A stretch of DNA of 64,000 nucleotides from Trifolium pratense (GCF_020283565.1 NC_060060.1:48100015-48164014), one strand, 5' to 3'; positions 39,101 to 50,303 are shown, numbered from the stretch's first letter. The notes: generated by a model not told the origin, from the letters alone. Translations and numbers: made by a program.

Positions 39101-40368
39101 CTTAGTTCCTTAATAATATTATTTGTACGTGTTTTCCTAGTTAATTCTAGGCTTGCCAATGTTATTAAATATTTTTTATTTATAATATAACAACTAATAA
39201 ACCAATATACCGAAAGTAATGTAGTTTCATTATAAAGTGACATGATGATACTTCCAAAGTTCAGTAGTCATATCATTCATAATTTCTTAATGTTACAAAT
39301 TGCCAATGAAGCCCAAATACTTGATACAATACGGACATGGAGATACACGAAGATTTTAAGTACACAATTTAAAATGCTTTCTTCTCCTAGAGACATTTTT
39401 TCTGTCCAAGAGATGAAACAAAATAAGAGAAGAGATGATACATAGTGTTTACTTTAGAGAGAAGACGAGAAAAAACAGAGTATTTAGAAAGAAGGAAAAC
39501 AACAGAGAATGTAGACTGGAGACAATAAGAGAAAAAACAGAGCATGTAGAGAGAAGTAACAGAGAACATGTTGAGAAATAGGACAGAAATGGTGAAAAAT
39601 ATGAAAAAAAAAAACTGGCTTTTGGAGTATAAAGTATCCTGTATGTATCCTTGCCATACAGCCGTATCGCAAACATATTTGCCAATTTTGTTTTTTAAAA
39701 AATAAAATTTAATTGTTACTCCCCGGATATGTATCGGGCCGTATCAGACACATATCAGTGTCGGATACGTGTCAGACACCGATACTTTGGCATTTTTGGA
39801 GTATCGGAGCTTCCTAGCAAATTGCCATTTAAAATAGGCTCAGACTAATATTTAAAATAATGTCTTCTAGCCCTTTAAGAAAAACATTACGACCTTTTTT
39901 TAGGGACGCTCCAAATTGGTTCTTGTGGTTCTTTTGCTGATGAGAAACTTCAACCCCAGCGAATGATAAAACAACAGCAACTGGTTCGTAGGAGGCTCCC
40001 ACTATACATATGTAGTTTGTAGGAAGGATAGGATGTCATAGGAAGTATTATGGGTTGTTTGAAACCAAATCGTTCCGGTTTTCATCATTACATATCATAA
40101 CTTGTGTGATTAATGTATCTTTATATTCAGGCAAATCTAAAACAATGAATCAATGTAAGTGATGAGGAAATACTGATCTTATATGAATTTCTGCCTTTCC
40201 TGGATTCAGGTACTGAGTGACATAATTCAAAATGATGCTGAGTCTGCCAAGAAGAAATTCTATGAACTAAAGCTCTCATTGCTTGATGAGATTGGATGGA
40301 AACATTTAGCCACATATGAGAGACAATGGATGCTTGTGCGTTTCCCTCCAACCTTGCCCCTTTTCTAG
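21261..40368 (+). CDS. TPP2: Tripeptidyl-peptidase II, complete gene of 34 exons
   Basis: TPPII is a giant subtilisin-like serine exopeptidase that releases tripeptides downstream of the proteasome. Exons: 21261-21486, 23049-23127, 23226-23299, 24280-24389, 24483-24563, 25118-25204, 25546-25688, 26464-26614, 26691-26813, 26954-27037, 27155-27342, 27430-27604, 27701-27822, 27919-27998, 28631-28689, 29807-29961, 30956-31134, 31944-32056, 32124-32294, 32803-32931, 33052-33152, 33229-33346, 33922-34001, 34264-34336, 34921-35006, 35099-35150, 35226-35351, 35515-35586, 36108-36200, 36848-36943, 37442-37540, 37788-37880, 38716-38904, 40210-40368. All junctions are GT-AG and the sum is 3966 nt (1321 residues plus stop). 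Catalytic residues: Asp 76 (IAIFDSGVDP, codon split by intron 1), His 303 (SPHATHVAG), Asn 401 (SAGNSGP), Ser 489 (MNGTSMASP). A long Asp-His insertion and a large C-terminal region fit TPPII. The start at 21261 could miss an upstream targeting extension. No defect is seen. Confidence 0.96.
21655..21845. repeat. Dispersed GACACCGACAC-type repeat, copy 2
   Basis: In TPP2 intron 1. Contains gtgtccgtgtctgg, gacacagacaccgac, taataatttgagaaaat and gtgtcagtgtcgtg; shares order and wording with 1745-1895. Confidence 0.55.
21850..21990 (+). mobile_element. tRNA-like SINE copy in TPP2 intron 1
   Basis: An A-box-like tagcttagtgactag and a B-box-like ggggttcgaacctt lie about 45 bases apart, followed by ccgatgtccaatctgagct and aaactcacgg. 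Similar copies occur at 44104-44230 and, less complete, 45930-46035. Confidence 0.55.
22225..22385. other. GC-rich patch in TPP2 intron 1
   Basis: A stretch with gcgggcgtggaaccgc, cagccgctattcccggtcgc and gcatcgcgacgatgc stands out against AT-rich surroundings. Similar gcggtgc/ccgca-rich tracts occur near 28385-28520, 31690-31750 and 46560-46690. No ORF; probably decayed repeat sequence. Confidence 0.4.
22575..22680 (+). repeat. Dispersed GGCTTGTAAGGTGAGG repeat, copy b
   Basis: Reads gacctaactcaaccctac, aacttgtaaggcgagg, attgcctctactttataaac and caggccatttcac. Same block order as copies a, c and d. Lies in TPP2 intron 1. Confidence 0.6.
23383..23490 (+). repeat. Dispersed GGCTTGTAAGGTGAGG repeat, copy c
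   Basis: Reads gttgagcctaattc, agccggtttgtaaggtgtg, acttataaat and caggcctat. It is the most diverged copy and lies directly before the Copia remnant in TPP2 intron 3. Confidence 0.55.
23505..23940 (-). mobile_element. 3' end of a Copia retrotransposon in TPP2 intron 3
   Basis: On the minus strand an 82-residue frame (23928-23680) shows Copia RNase H motifs: [24 protein letters not shown] and [11 protein letters not shown]. It is followed by a stop, a polypurine tract (ttgagggggg) and then TGTTGGAG, read as the start of a short 3' LTR that would end at 23505 (about 169 bp). The 5' portion is missing. It is antisense to TPP2 and spliced out with the intron. Confidence 0.8.
27070..27105. repeat. 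(TA)n microsatellite in TPP2 intron 10
   Basis: A run of about 17 TA units followed by a T-run, close to the 3' splice site of intron 10. Confidence 0.9.
28863..29281. mobile_element. MITE with GGGTCCGTTTG ends in TPP2 intron 15
   Basis: The left end agggtccgtttgttatag is inverted at the right end (ctataaaaaacggcctct), and aagtgatttttt-type blocks are inverted further in. GGGTCCGTTTG ends are common in hAT-like plant MITEs. I could not settle the target duplication. Confidence 0.6.
30094..30617. mobile_element. Mutator-like MITE in TPP2 intron 16 (524 bp)
   Basis: The left end ggattaaatatgttttt continues as cgtccctataaa; the right end is its inverse with two changes. A 9-bp duplication TAAAATATA flanks it exactly (30085-30093 and 30618-30626), the length expected for Mutator-like elements. 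Non-coding. Confidence 0.85.
31548..31650 (+). repeat. Dispersed GGCTTGTAAGGTGAGG repeat, copy d
   Basis: Reads gggcctaactcatccct, ccggcttgtaaggtgagg, cttgcttataaag and caggccatatctc, followed by caatgtgggactaaatcc. Lies in TPP2 intron 17. The continuation to about 31790 is rich in gcggatgggggcgg and may belong to the same element. Confidence 0.6.
36430..36632 (+). mobile_element. tRNA-derived SINE in TPP2 intron 29
   Basis: An A-box-like region (ccaagtggtaagagacttgg) and a B box (ggggttcgatccctgac) are followed by a body (gggaggggagaacccacc, ggcggtgggaacttcg) and an A-run at 36619-36631. This is the layout of a complete plant SINE in the same orientation as the gene. Confidence 0.8.
38409..38657. 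mobile_element. Stowaway-like MITE in TPP2 intron 32 (249 bp)
   Basis: Ends ctccctctgttccaaatt and its inverse (aatttaaaacggagggag), with aattataagtcg inverted further in, flanked by TA on both sides (38407-38408 and 38658-38659). Typical Tc1/mariner-derived Stowaway MITE. Confidence 0.85.
39038..39092. other. Perfect 19-bp hairpin in TPP2 intron 33
   Basis: Arms aaaaacccgtgctccaaat (39038-39056) and the exact inverse (39074-39092) enclose a 17-base AT-rich loop. No flanking duplication is evident. Confidence 0.75.
39715..39790. repeat. Dispersed GACACCGATAC-type repeat, copy 3
   Basis: Contains atgtatcgggccgtatcag, tcagtgtcggatacgtgtc and gacaccgatac. Related in composition to the repeats at 1745 and 21655; lies in TPP2 intron 33. 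Confidence 0.4.
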
Positions 40369-40932
40369 GGTCTGCCTAATGGAATTAAGTTTGATAGCAA
40401 TGTTGCAAAATAAGGAGCCATGTCCTCTTTGAATAATCTTTGTGAGAATAAACATGTAGCATTGATATTATTAGAACTTTTATATGTATGACCTAGTGAT
40501 GGATCATGGTTTGTGGCAGGTGGCAACTTTCATATATTAAAATTGATGTTAAAACTTAAAAGAGGATATGGAACAGTATGGTGCAGTTTTACTTAAAAAG
40601 ATGTATTTCATACATAAAAATAAATTGTATGGTAAATTCTCAGAAACATAAAGGTACATTTTATATTCTATTGGCAAAGAATAAATTCCAATGTCTTGTA
40701 TACTGGTGTTTTTTAAAGGTCTTGCTGACGAGTGTCTTTAGGATACTCTTTTAGCATTTCATTTAAAGAAATTATTTAAAATGTGAAACATTTCAATTTT
40801 TAATGTGTTGACTTTATATATTTTTATAATTTTTTTTACAAATCTTACTATTGAATGTTAGCATTTTCCATATTATCTAATACCATTCCAAATTTCATAT
40901 GACAAGAGTTGAAATATCTAGTTTTTAATTTT

Positions 40933-41245
40933 CTGTAAATCAAACTTACCTATAAAGTGGATGGATAACTTAAAAATCAAAACCAAAATTACACATAAAA
41001 ATATACTGAAATAATTACACACTTGCGGTGCAATGATAGTATTTTATTTTTCTGTAAATCAAACATACCTATAAAGTGGATGGATAACTTAAAAATCAAA
41101 ACCAAAATTACACATAAAAATAAGAATTTAATTTATATGCACCGTCAATGTAATGTTATTTTACACATGCGTCCAATAATATACCGAAACATCATGTATG
41201 ATATTTAAAAATATACTGAAATAATTACACACTTGCGGTGCAATA
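40933..41245. repeat. Interleaved direct repeats
   Basis: A block of about 69 bp (ctgtaaatcaaac ... acacataaaaat) occurs at 40933 and 41051. A second block (aaaaatatactgaaataatt ... gcggtgcaat) occurs at 40997 and 41209. The order A-B-A-x-B suggests a local segmental duplication. Confidence 0.8.
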
Positions 41246-42497
41246 ATAGAACGGATAAACGGACATGTAAGTGTGTGAAGAAAAGAAATATAAGATTTCA
41301 TCAAATTCATCCTAAAATTATATATTTCGAGAATATATTTCTTAATCTAATTCTTTTATTTAGTTATGAAAAATTACTTATAAATGAGATATCTAATATG
41401 TTAAATGTTCTTTTTTGGAGTAATTAACAAGCAACTTGCTTTAAGTATAAAATTATAGCTATGTCAACTCAAGCACATGATATTTGTCCATATTATATGG
41501 TTTGGAAAATTAACGCCTTCACCTCTCGATCTTTTGATTTGATGTTCTAAGATTTTATAAAAAGTAGGATACAATATGACATGAATAAAATTTCTTTAGA
41601 AATTCCATCAACAAAAGTATAAAATAATAGACTATGGAAAATATATTATTGGATTACTTTTCGTAATTTTATTTATTTGTTTTTTTAAGTGTTAACATTC
41701 CGGTTTTTAGGAGAAGGGGGCTTAATAATCCAGAGTTCGGCTTCATGGTAACTTGGTAAGTAAAGTTTGACTAATAAGTTGTTCTATTCAGGAACCGAAT
41801 GATCCATCATTTGGTGATGCTCATTAACCATTTAAGTCTAATAACTTGGTTACTTTTTGTAATTTACGATGAAAGAAAATTACTCACATATGAATATGGT
41901 GAACAAAATAAAAACAGTATTATCAATTGCCAAAGGATGAGCACAATATTTATATTTGGACAAAGTATTATCGACAAAGTATTATCAATTGCCAAAATCC
42001 TCTATACGCGTGCGTGAAGGAACAATTATATTATTAATAACTATATATTATAAAAAATAAATAAGAAAAAACACAAAATGAAATTTAAGGGACCAATCTG
42101 GATCTTTTTTTTCTTCTTTAAGGGACTATTGTGAAATGTCTTTAAGGAACCAATAAACTAATTAAGCCTTAAAATTATTATGAGAAGAATGTACTAAGAA
42201 ATTGTTACAAGACTGTTTATGAGAGTTTATGAAGATAACTTTTTTCTTTGAATGATAAATATATTATATATTAATATAAAAATAAAAAAGTACATGATAA
42301 TAATATAATGTTCAGAAGAATACCCAACAATCTCTAAGGTAAGACATGAAAGCAAACAAGTAAATAAAACTACAAGAAAACACCAACAAACTAGAAGCCC
42401 TCAAAGACACCACTATGAAAAGAAGAATACTCTCAGAAAAAGAGAATCAATGATCAACCATAAGTAGGACAAAGTAATAAGGGGCACTCCAATTTCC

Positions 42498-42589
42498 CTG
42501 ACCATCGAGACCCAACACGACACCCAAGAAACCTTACCGTTCCGTGACCATCGAGACCCAACATGACACCCAAGATACCTTACGGTGGA
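42498..42589. repeat. Tandem repeat, 2 x 46 bp
   Basis: Two copies of gaccatcgagacccaaca followed by gacacccaaga and ccttac, offset 46 bp, with three or four differences. Confidence 0.8.
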
Positions 42590-42764
42590 TACAACTTATT
42601 AAAACAACTTATGACATGTGTATAAGTTGTTTTAAACTTATTTTAATAAGCTTTCAAGAAAAGTCTGACTTTATTTAATCTTTTATTCTAAAGTTAACTT
42701 ATAAAAAACTTATATAATAAGTGTTTATACTATAAGCACTTAATAATGCTATCTAAACTGGGCT

Positions 42765-44783
42765 CTAAATGGACTGGACTATTAGAGGGAGCCCATAGGC
42801 TGGCCTTAGGGAGAGCATAAAAGAAGGTGAATGGATATAAGTTGGGGAGATTTTAAAACTAAATCTAGAGAGAAGAAGGGTTAACACTATCTTATACTCC
42901 ATGAAGCTCAAGTTTCTACCAATACACATTCTTCCTCCAAACCCAAAAGGTAAGTATCCCATTTTTTGGTTGCATCCACCATTTACATCGTCCATGAACC
43001 TTTCTGGTCGAAACTCATTCACATTTTCTCCCCACAACAATGGGTCATGGTGCATCGCGACAACGTCGATCCACATGTTGGTCCCGTTAGGAATTGTTAA
43101 ATTATCAAATTTAATGTCTTCTCTAGCTTGCCTTTGAACATTTGGTGCTGATGGATAGAGCCTTAGAACTTCATTCATCACCCACTTCATCTAAATATTT
43201 GGACAAAAATCACATTGAAAAAATATATCTTAGTGAATGCAAGAAAACATCATATTATTAACTACCAAAACAAATGAAATTTACTATTGAATTTTTTGGG
43301 TACATAATTTACTATTGGATTTATACATAAAAATCTATGAAATCCATTTCTATTAGTAAAATACTGTAAAAACATTTGAGATAGTGTAAATTCATGGTAC
43401 AAATTCGTCCGATCTAAAATATAAAAAAAATGATTGGTAATTTTTTTTTAGACATAATTAATCCAAATTTTTTATCAAATACATCAAATTCCTTACCAAT
43501 ATTCCTTAATATTTTTGAAAGGAGTAGTACAATTTTCTCTGTATTTACTATGTGAGTGTTTTTTATTTAATGTGTGAATGTTTTGCATATACACACGAAA
43601 AGAATGAAGTAGTTTGAAAGTGTGGTATTGACCAATTCATAGTGGGAATTCATCTATACGTAAGCTGTTAGATATGCAAACTTGGTTTTGTCTCTCACAC
43701 AACATGACAAACAACGTAACATAGATATTGCAGCATCGGTAGAGATCCTCTTCATTTTCCAAAAAAAAATTGTGCGGTTTATTATTATAGTTTTGAAATA
43801 AATCAATAATATAAATTTATATTTTTTGAAAAGCATTAACATTATTTGAATATTTATACACCAAAATTTTAATAATTATAATTTTCATTTCTTTTAAGAA
43901 ATTGAGAGATCCTAACTCGGAGCATTACACGAGCTCTAAAGGAAATTATTAATTAATTTGTTTTGTGGGCCATCAAATTATGGATACAATAATGCTACAT
44001 TTTAAATCTCTTAGCCACCTTTAGTAAAAAAAAAAAACATCTTAGCCACCATATACGTTTTAAATTAATTTTCCTTGAGGCTATTTATACCCAATTTTTT
44101 TTTGTGGTCTATAGCTTGTTGGATAAAAATTCCACGTGAATAAATAGAATCTCCGTGGTTCGAATCTCAACTCTTGTATATATAATGCGATGTCCCTATC
44201 AATTGAGCTAAACTCACGGAGACGATACCCAACTTTTTCTATTGATAACAAAGAATTCTCCAACATTTTAAATGAGAATACAAATTTATTTAAACAATAA
44301 ATACATTTAAAATCTATAACATTTTATTATTGTTTTTATAAGCTATGAATTTTTATTATAAATATAACAAAAAAATTCTCTTATAATAAAAAGACTAAAT
44401 TATGTTTTTGGTCTCTTACCTTAATATTAGATTTTTCCTTTGGTCCCTAATTTTTTGGTTTTATTTATGTCCGTTAACTTATAAGTAATCAACAATGAAT
44501 ACTTTGTTTAAAAAAAAATGGATATTTTAGTTTTAAATAATGAATATTTTAATTCTTTAAAATACAAATATAAGTTATTTTGATCTCTGATAAAAATAAT
44601 TGTCCCTTAAAATTAGAATGAGAGGTAGTAAATTGAATGACTATATATATAGTGCTTTAAGTTTCACCATAAAACAAACATGAATGATTTATTTTTTTGG
44701 AGTAATTTTTGGTGTTTCTTATGTATATTTTTATTTTGTTTTTGAGTATTTCTGGTACTCCTTCTCAGTATTTCGACTGTTTT

Positions 44784-44830
<47 letters not shown>

Positions 44831-47036
44831 CCATTAAAAAACACATGAATGATTTATATAAATTACCTTTTTCAATCCAGCAAGCACATTGATATCAACT
44901 TCTTTATCACCAACCACTTCTCTTATCTCATCTCTCAATTGATTTTGCCAATCTTCATTCATAGCTAAAAGCATCAAAGTCCAAGAAATAGCCAATGCTG
45001 TTGTCTCATGACCAGCAAAGAAGAATGTCTTGCATTCATCCACCAATTCTTTTGTGCTCAATCTTTTCCCATACTTTCCATCAACTTGATTTTCATGCAA
45101 CAACAAATCCAACAAATCTTCTCTACCTTTTCTTTCCACTTTTGATTCCTTTCTACTTTCTATGAAACAAAGCAAAAGCTTATCTATCTCCTTTCCTAGT
45201 TTCTTTGCCTCTAGGGTTTTTTTGATGTCAATGAACTTTATATATGGAACACCTACATATCTTGTTGTCTTGAAAAGTGCCATTTGTAGGGTACGTAATT
45301 TTTCACATATTTTTCTTGCATTGTCATCGTTTATACCAAAGCTTGTTCTAGCTATGATCTCTCCTGCGGTTGCAACGATCTCTCTTTCAATATTAATTTC
45401 GAGGTTTCCGGAGTTGATTCGAGTAGTCCATCTATCCATCATTTTCTTTGTAGATTCTACCATCATGCTTGACATTGCCTAATATATCATTACACACAGA
45501 GTTTGTATATGTTAGTAATAAATTAATTACATAAATGTCTTCATGAATATCGCTCAATTGATAAATAGGACGATGTGTATATATTTGGTGTGAAATAATA
45601 TTGTGTTCCTATATCATTTTTGTAATCTAAAAGATGACAACAAACTTAGCCAAAAAAAGAAAAGAAAAGGAAGACAATTTAGATAAACATTATTTAAAAG
45701 ATGTATGCATATTATTTAAATGATTTGACTACGTTGAGATGTCCTAAGACATTTGAATATGTCAAATCATTTGATGAAAAAATTAATAATTTGTACTACG
45801 TACGTATTATAATACTTTTTTTTTTTTGACACAACGTATTATAATACTTAAAATTCAAGTATTTTTTTTGTGTGTGATTAATTTAATCTTTTTTATCTTA
45901 ATGGTTCATTTCAAGTGTTCCGTGTATTTTTTTTTTTGTCAAATAGTCTAGTGACTAGAAATTTCACCCTTAAAATGTAAAAGTGGAATGATCAGAGTTC
46001 GAACCCCAACTCCCTTCTGCCAACTGAGTGTAACAATCCTTTAACTTGCTTTCAATGTACCTAAAGTGATTTCTTTTGAATTGTAAGGGATGAGTACCCC
46101 TTGTACTCCTTATAATTCAAATTTTTGCTTATATTAAAAAAAACCATAATTTTCTCTAGAAAGAAAGAGGGAAAGAATTAATTAGACCTTCAATTTAATA
46201 GGAGAAAATGTTGGGGATATAACATGCCTATGATGAACCCACTCATTGCCTTCAACCATCACCAAACCCTTTCCAAACATAGGCTCTCTATCATTTCTAA
46301 ACACATTTGGTTTTCCCCATCTCTTTGCTATAACCTCTGTGGACATTTTCTTCAAGAATTCTGGATCTGCAATGTATAGAAAAGGTTCTGTCCCTAGCCA
46401 ATAGATGAAAACCTTCCCTACAAAAAAAAAATTACATTTACTTTGTTATAAAAAAATACAAAAATAAATTATCCAATTAATAATTTAACAAATGTTATGA
46501 ATTTGTTCACATATTTATCGTTTTTCATTTTTAGCGATGTTGAAGTATGACACAAGGTTTTAAATTGCGATTCGCATCCGCAGTTACGGCTGGTATTACT
46601 AATGTTGTAGCCTCCGCAACTGCATCGCACCGCAATTGCGGTGTGATTTTCATTCACATGTATAGCCGCATGATAATCGCATCAGAAACAATATATCAGA
46701 CGATTTTGGAGACCTAAATGCATATGTGGAGTATACTATATATTTTGGAGACCTAATATAATTACCATGAGAATTTTGCCACCTAGAAAAATAGGGGAAA
46801 ACAAATGAATGTATATCATGGGTTAGCTTTGAGGACCCAAATGAAGAATGAACACCATTCTTCTTTTTCATCTCTTGGACATTTCCAAATGGAAAATTTG
46901 GGGGTGGCCCTTGAAATCCACATCTATGAAGCTTATGATTTCTTTGAGTTGGTGAAATCCACCAAGAAAATATTAGTTTCAATAATAAAATGAGAGCTAA
47001 TATTGCCAACAAAGTTAATATTCCAAATAACACCAT
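42765..47036 (-). CDS. Cytochrome P450, CYP72 clan, CYP714-like
   Basis: Four exons on the minus strand: 47036-46766, 46417-46188, 45478-44867 and 43190-42765. All junctions are GT-AG and the total is 1539 nt (512 residues plus stop), normal for a microsomal P450. An N-terminal hydrophobic anchor (residues 2-26) would hold it in the ER. Exon 3 encodes the oxygen-binding I-helix AGHETTALAISW. Exon 4 encodes the K-helix glutamate in NEVLRLYPSAP, the FRPERF motif and the heme loop FGFGGRMCIGRN with its cysteine ligand. Sequence wording fits CYP714, whose characterised members oxidise gibberellins or triterpenoids; the substrate here cannot be read from sequence. No premature stop is seen. It is convergent with TPP2. 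Confidence 0.92.
44104..44230 (+). mobile_element. tRNA-like SINE copy in P450 intron 3
   Basis: Contains gtggttcgaatctcaactc and gcgatgtccctatcaattg followed by agctaaactcacggagac, matching the 3' part of the copy at 21850-21990. Confidence 0.5.
44787..44828. repeat. (TA)n microsatellite in P450 intron 3
   Basis: About 20 TA units ending roughly 40 bases from exon 3 of the P450 gene. Confidence 0.9.
45930..46035 (+). mobile_element. tRNA-like SINE fragment in P450 intron 2
   Basis: T-run followed by aaatagtctagtgactag and gagttcgaaccccaactcc, the A-box and B-box arrangement of the family at 21850-21990, with a diverged tail. Confidence 0.5.
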
Positions 47037-47130
47037 TCTCTCTTTTTTTCTTCTTAGTATGAAATTATCACTCTTAAGATTTTAGAATTTAAGTTATGTT
47101 TTTGTTATGGAAAATACAAGTGCAAAATGA

Positions 47131-47140
47131 TTATTTATAG
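47131..47140 (-). promoter_or_regulatory. Likely TATA box of the P450 gene
   Basis: On the minus strand ctataaataa lies about 95 bases upstream of the start codon, a usual plant distance allowing a 60-70 base leader. Confidence 0.6.
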
Positions 47141-47667
47141 AGTGAGATACTGAGTAGGAAAAGAGAATAGAAATCATGCTTGACTTTTGACCATGAAAAG
47201 TTTGAATATTTGCTAGGTTGCTAGTTTAAACCTTTTTGGCACACATTTGTGTTTCTCATTATTAAACCTTTTTGGCCCACACTTGTGTTTCTCACTACTT
47301 TGCATTTTGACATTTAATTTGGTCGGAAGGAACATTGATAAATTAATTTAATTTTTTTTTTAATAATCAAATTGATAGTCTTTAGCCGATTTTTAACACC
47401 TTTTACACTTGGATCCAAAATAATTGAGTGAATCAATCGTTTTTTTTATCCAATAGTAATACATTTATCGCATAATAGTAATACATTTATGATTTATTGC
47501 ATAATAGTAATACAAAAAAAGCTAACCGCTATGTTTGTCAAACATATCCTAAATCTAAGTATAAATCCTTGACATACAAGATTTAGTTTTAATGACCATC
47601 CTCTAGGATAGTGTATCGATTTATATCTCGGAGAAGTTTTAGACTCTAGAAGCTAAAAAGTACTCCC

Positions 47668-47958
47668 TATGTCCTTATTTATAAGAGTTAGTTTGACAAA
47701 ACACGGGTTTTAAGAAATGTGGTTTTAGTATTAAATTGGTTGACAAATTATATTGATTTTTCACATTTACCCTTAATAATCACTTTCGTATAATTAATAG
47801 AGTATCCACTTACAAAAAAGAATTAAATGCTATTCAAAAAAATATGTAAAGTAAATAAGAGTAATATTGGAAAGAAATAATCAATGTCATTGATAATTGC
47901 AAAAAAATCTTATAAAAGGGACAATTTTTTGTCAAACTAGCTCTTATAAATAACGATG
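47668..47958. mobile_element. MITE with decayed right end
   Basis: The left end actccctatgtccttattt continues as ataagagttagtttgacaaa. The right end is inverted (tttgtcaaactagctcttat, then aaataacgatgcta). The right terminus has mutated away from the ACTCCCT consensus. Confidence 0.65.
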
Positions 47959-48832
47959 CTAAAGGATCCAAATGGATTAAAATCTGGTTAGAAAGCAACT
48001 TGAAAATGATCTTGTCATAATGAAGATCCTCTTCAACCTAATTTATTTTTTTTGGCTTTTACACCGGTTTAATTTGGTTTTGGGTCAGTTCAGACATCAA
48101 TTGATTTCAGCCTCTCTCGATCGTGGTTGTAGGGGACCGAACCGTGATTATCCTTATCAAATTTAGCATCAATCACTACCGAATCAACTAACGATTCCTC
48201 TCCCACCTCATTTTAAGGTAAGATACTCTGAATCTTGTCTTAAATAGCTTTTACTTTTTGTTTACATGTTTAAAGTTCTCTTATTTGGATTCATTTTTCT
48301 TTATTTGGAGTAATTTTCTTTATAAGGTTTGTGTTTGTTTTTTTTTTTTTGGTAGAAAGGTTTGTGTTTGTTTTATCCGTTGGATATTGTTCTGAGAGAG
48401 AATTAATTTTAATTATGTTGAACAGTTAACTAAAATAGTCCAGATATATTTTAAATTAAGTTTATTGGATTTTCCTTGATCTTGGCACTTTCAATTTGGA
48501 ATTGGAATTGAATAGCAATTAATTTGGCCCATTTGGTTAAGTTTGCCCCAAAAATTCTTTGTGATCCTACACAGTTAACTATATAAGTAAGTTTGACATC
48601 GCATCTTAACTAAAATCTTAAGGCATTAGGTTAATGGATCCTCTCGTTTATATGGTGTTCAACATCCACTTTTCTATCCATTGTGTGATTTAACTGTCAC
48701 TTGAAATACCAACAATCTATCCCTCAAGTGTGACTCCATCCATTTTTTATGGGTATGCTCCCCCTAAAACAAAAATTTCCACTTGCATCGCCATTATAAA
48801 TTCATCAACGGGACACGCCGTCTTAATACATT

Positions 48833-49917
48833 GGTCAGGAGAGATATATTGACTCCAAGAGTAAGTTTTAAAACTTACTCCCTCCGGCCTCTTTTTTTTT
48901 ATAAGCCCTCCGGCCTCTTTTGTAAGCCAAAATTCTATTTTGGACAGTTAATGAGTTACTTTTTTGTCTTTATTTTATGTGAAATTTTTATTACAATTCC
49001 TAAACTGACATTCTAATAGTATTAAATTGACATTGAGACTCTACAATCAAGTAAAAAGTTGAACAATTAATTAGGGGTACTTTTAGAATGATAGCATTTA
49101 ATGAAGTTACTTTTGATAACTTTTACTTATATTTAAGGCCAATTTTTTTGTTGACTTTTGCTTATAAATAAGGTCGGAGAAAGTACTCCAAATCACGACC
49201 TTTCATTATAATTTCAATTAATGGCTAGAATTGATCGATAATAATTGTTAAGATGACATTTTTTTTTTGATCTAAAAACAAAGATTATCAAAACATGCTT
49301 CAAATAAAATACATTAATTTTAGTCATTAATTGTCAAAAGAATAATTCTTCTCCCTTTTCCCAAAAAAAAAATGTCTCTCTTTGTTTTTTTACAATAAAA
49401 AAATCCTCTCCCTTGTTTATTGTTTTTTTATAAATAAGAATCGTATTAAAAGAATTTGATTATCTTACTGGAGTTAATTATTTTAATTTAATCACTTTTG
49501 CTTCTTTAAATGAGGTTTTTTATTTTAATTTCTCATGTTATTATAAGAGAATGTACCAATTTTTCGGGTTTTTTTTTTGTCAAGACCAATTATTTGTTTA
49601 TTATACAATCATTTTGATAATTGTATTTTAATTTGTGTTGTTATGAAAATGAAAGTTTGAATTCGTAAAAAAAAAAAACTAAAAAGGGAGATAGAATATT
49701 TGTTTTGACAATTAATGTGTAGAATTAATTCATTCAAATAAAAGTATGAAGTATGTGTTCACAAGCTTTGTTTTCCAAAGCATCAAGGAAATAACTCTCA
49801 CTTTAACAATTATTATCAATCGATCATAGCCATTAATTAAAAATTAATTGAAATTAAAGGTCATGATTTGGAGTAAGTTATAAAACTTACTCTTGCGGTC
49901 AATATATCCCTCCTCAT
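48833..49917. mobile_element. Long inverted-repeat element interrupted by a MITE
   Basis: The left arm (48833-48877 continuing at 49184-49258) is the inverse of the right arm (about 49791-49917): gatatattgac, agagtaagtttt, aaacttactccaaatca, gacctt and ggcta-gatcgat-gataataattgtta follow in order. Arms are at least 110 bp and enclose about 530 bp of AT-rich non-coding DNA. The family is not recognised. Confidence 0.75.
48878..49183. mobile_element. Stowaway-like MITE inside an inverted-repeat arm (306 bp)
   Basis: Ends ctccctccggcct and the inverse (aaggtcggagaaag), with cttataa motifs near each end, flanked by TA (48876-48877 and 49184-49185). The right arm of the surrounding element keeps the uninterrupted sequence aacttactccaaatc, which confirms the insertion point. 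Confidence 0.87.
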
Positions 49918-49935
49918 ATGTATGTATGTATATAA

Positions 49936-50303
49936 ATATATATGGGTCAAGATCAAATGACACCAACTAGTTTGACATCAAATGTTACACCTCTCAATAA
50001 CGTTCTAACCGATATAAATTTTATAAAATTCACCGTTGGATTGAAAGTTTATATCATATAGATCATTTATGTAAAACTTAGACAAATCCAAAATCATTTG
50101 ATATGATATTGAGATACATCAAAATTAGCGGTTTGTGTCTTTTTTTAAATGGCGTTAATCTTTATGTGTCGCAATAGCATATATGATATAAATTTTCAAT
50201 CCAACGGTGAATTTTATAAAATTTATATCGGTTAAAACGTTATTGAGAGGTGTAACATTTGATGTCAAACTAGTTGGTGTCATTTGATTGATCATGTCCA
50301 TAT
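49936..50303. mobile_element. Foldback element, copy 1
   Basis: About 110 bp beginning gatcaaatgacaccaacta (49951) is repeated in inverse orientation ending near 50293, with a centre of roughly 115 bp. Inner phrases include aatgttacacctctcaataa and caccgttggattgaaa. TA-rich sequence lies on both sides, so the duplication cannot be read. Confidence 0.8.

Larger units (their letters stand above)
40369..42764. other. Intergenic between the convergent TPP2 and P450 genes
   Basis: No gene supported. It should contain both 3' UTRs. It holds two repeat clusters listed separately and AT-rich filler. At 42590-42750 inverted phrases around aacttattaaaacaactt suggest a degraded MITE. Confidence 0.5.
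47037..48832. other. P450 upstream region and intergenic
   Basis: No gene supported. The proximal part is the P450 promoter. Phrases around aaacctttttggc and cacacttgtgtttctca are duplicated at about 47229 and 47265. A decayed MITE lies at 47668-47958. Confidence 0.5.

Noticed and set aside
27070..44828. (TA)n tracts as regulatory sites
   Set aside because: Simple repeats in introns; nothing ties them to regulation.
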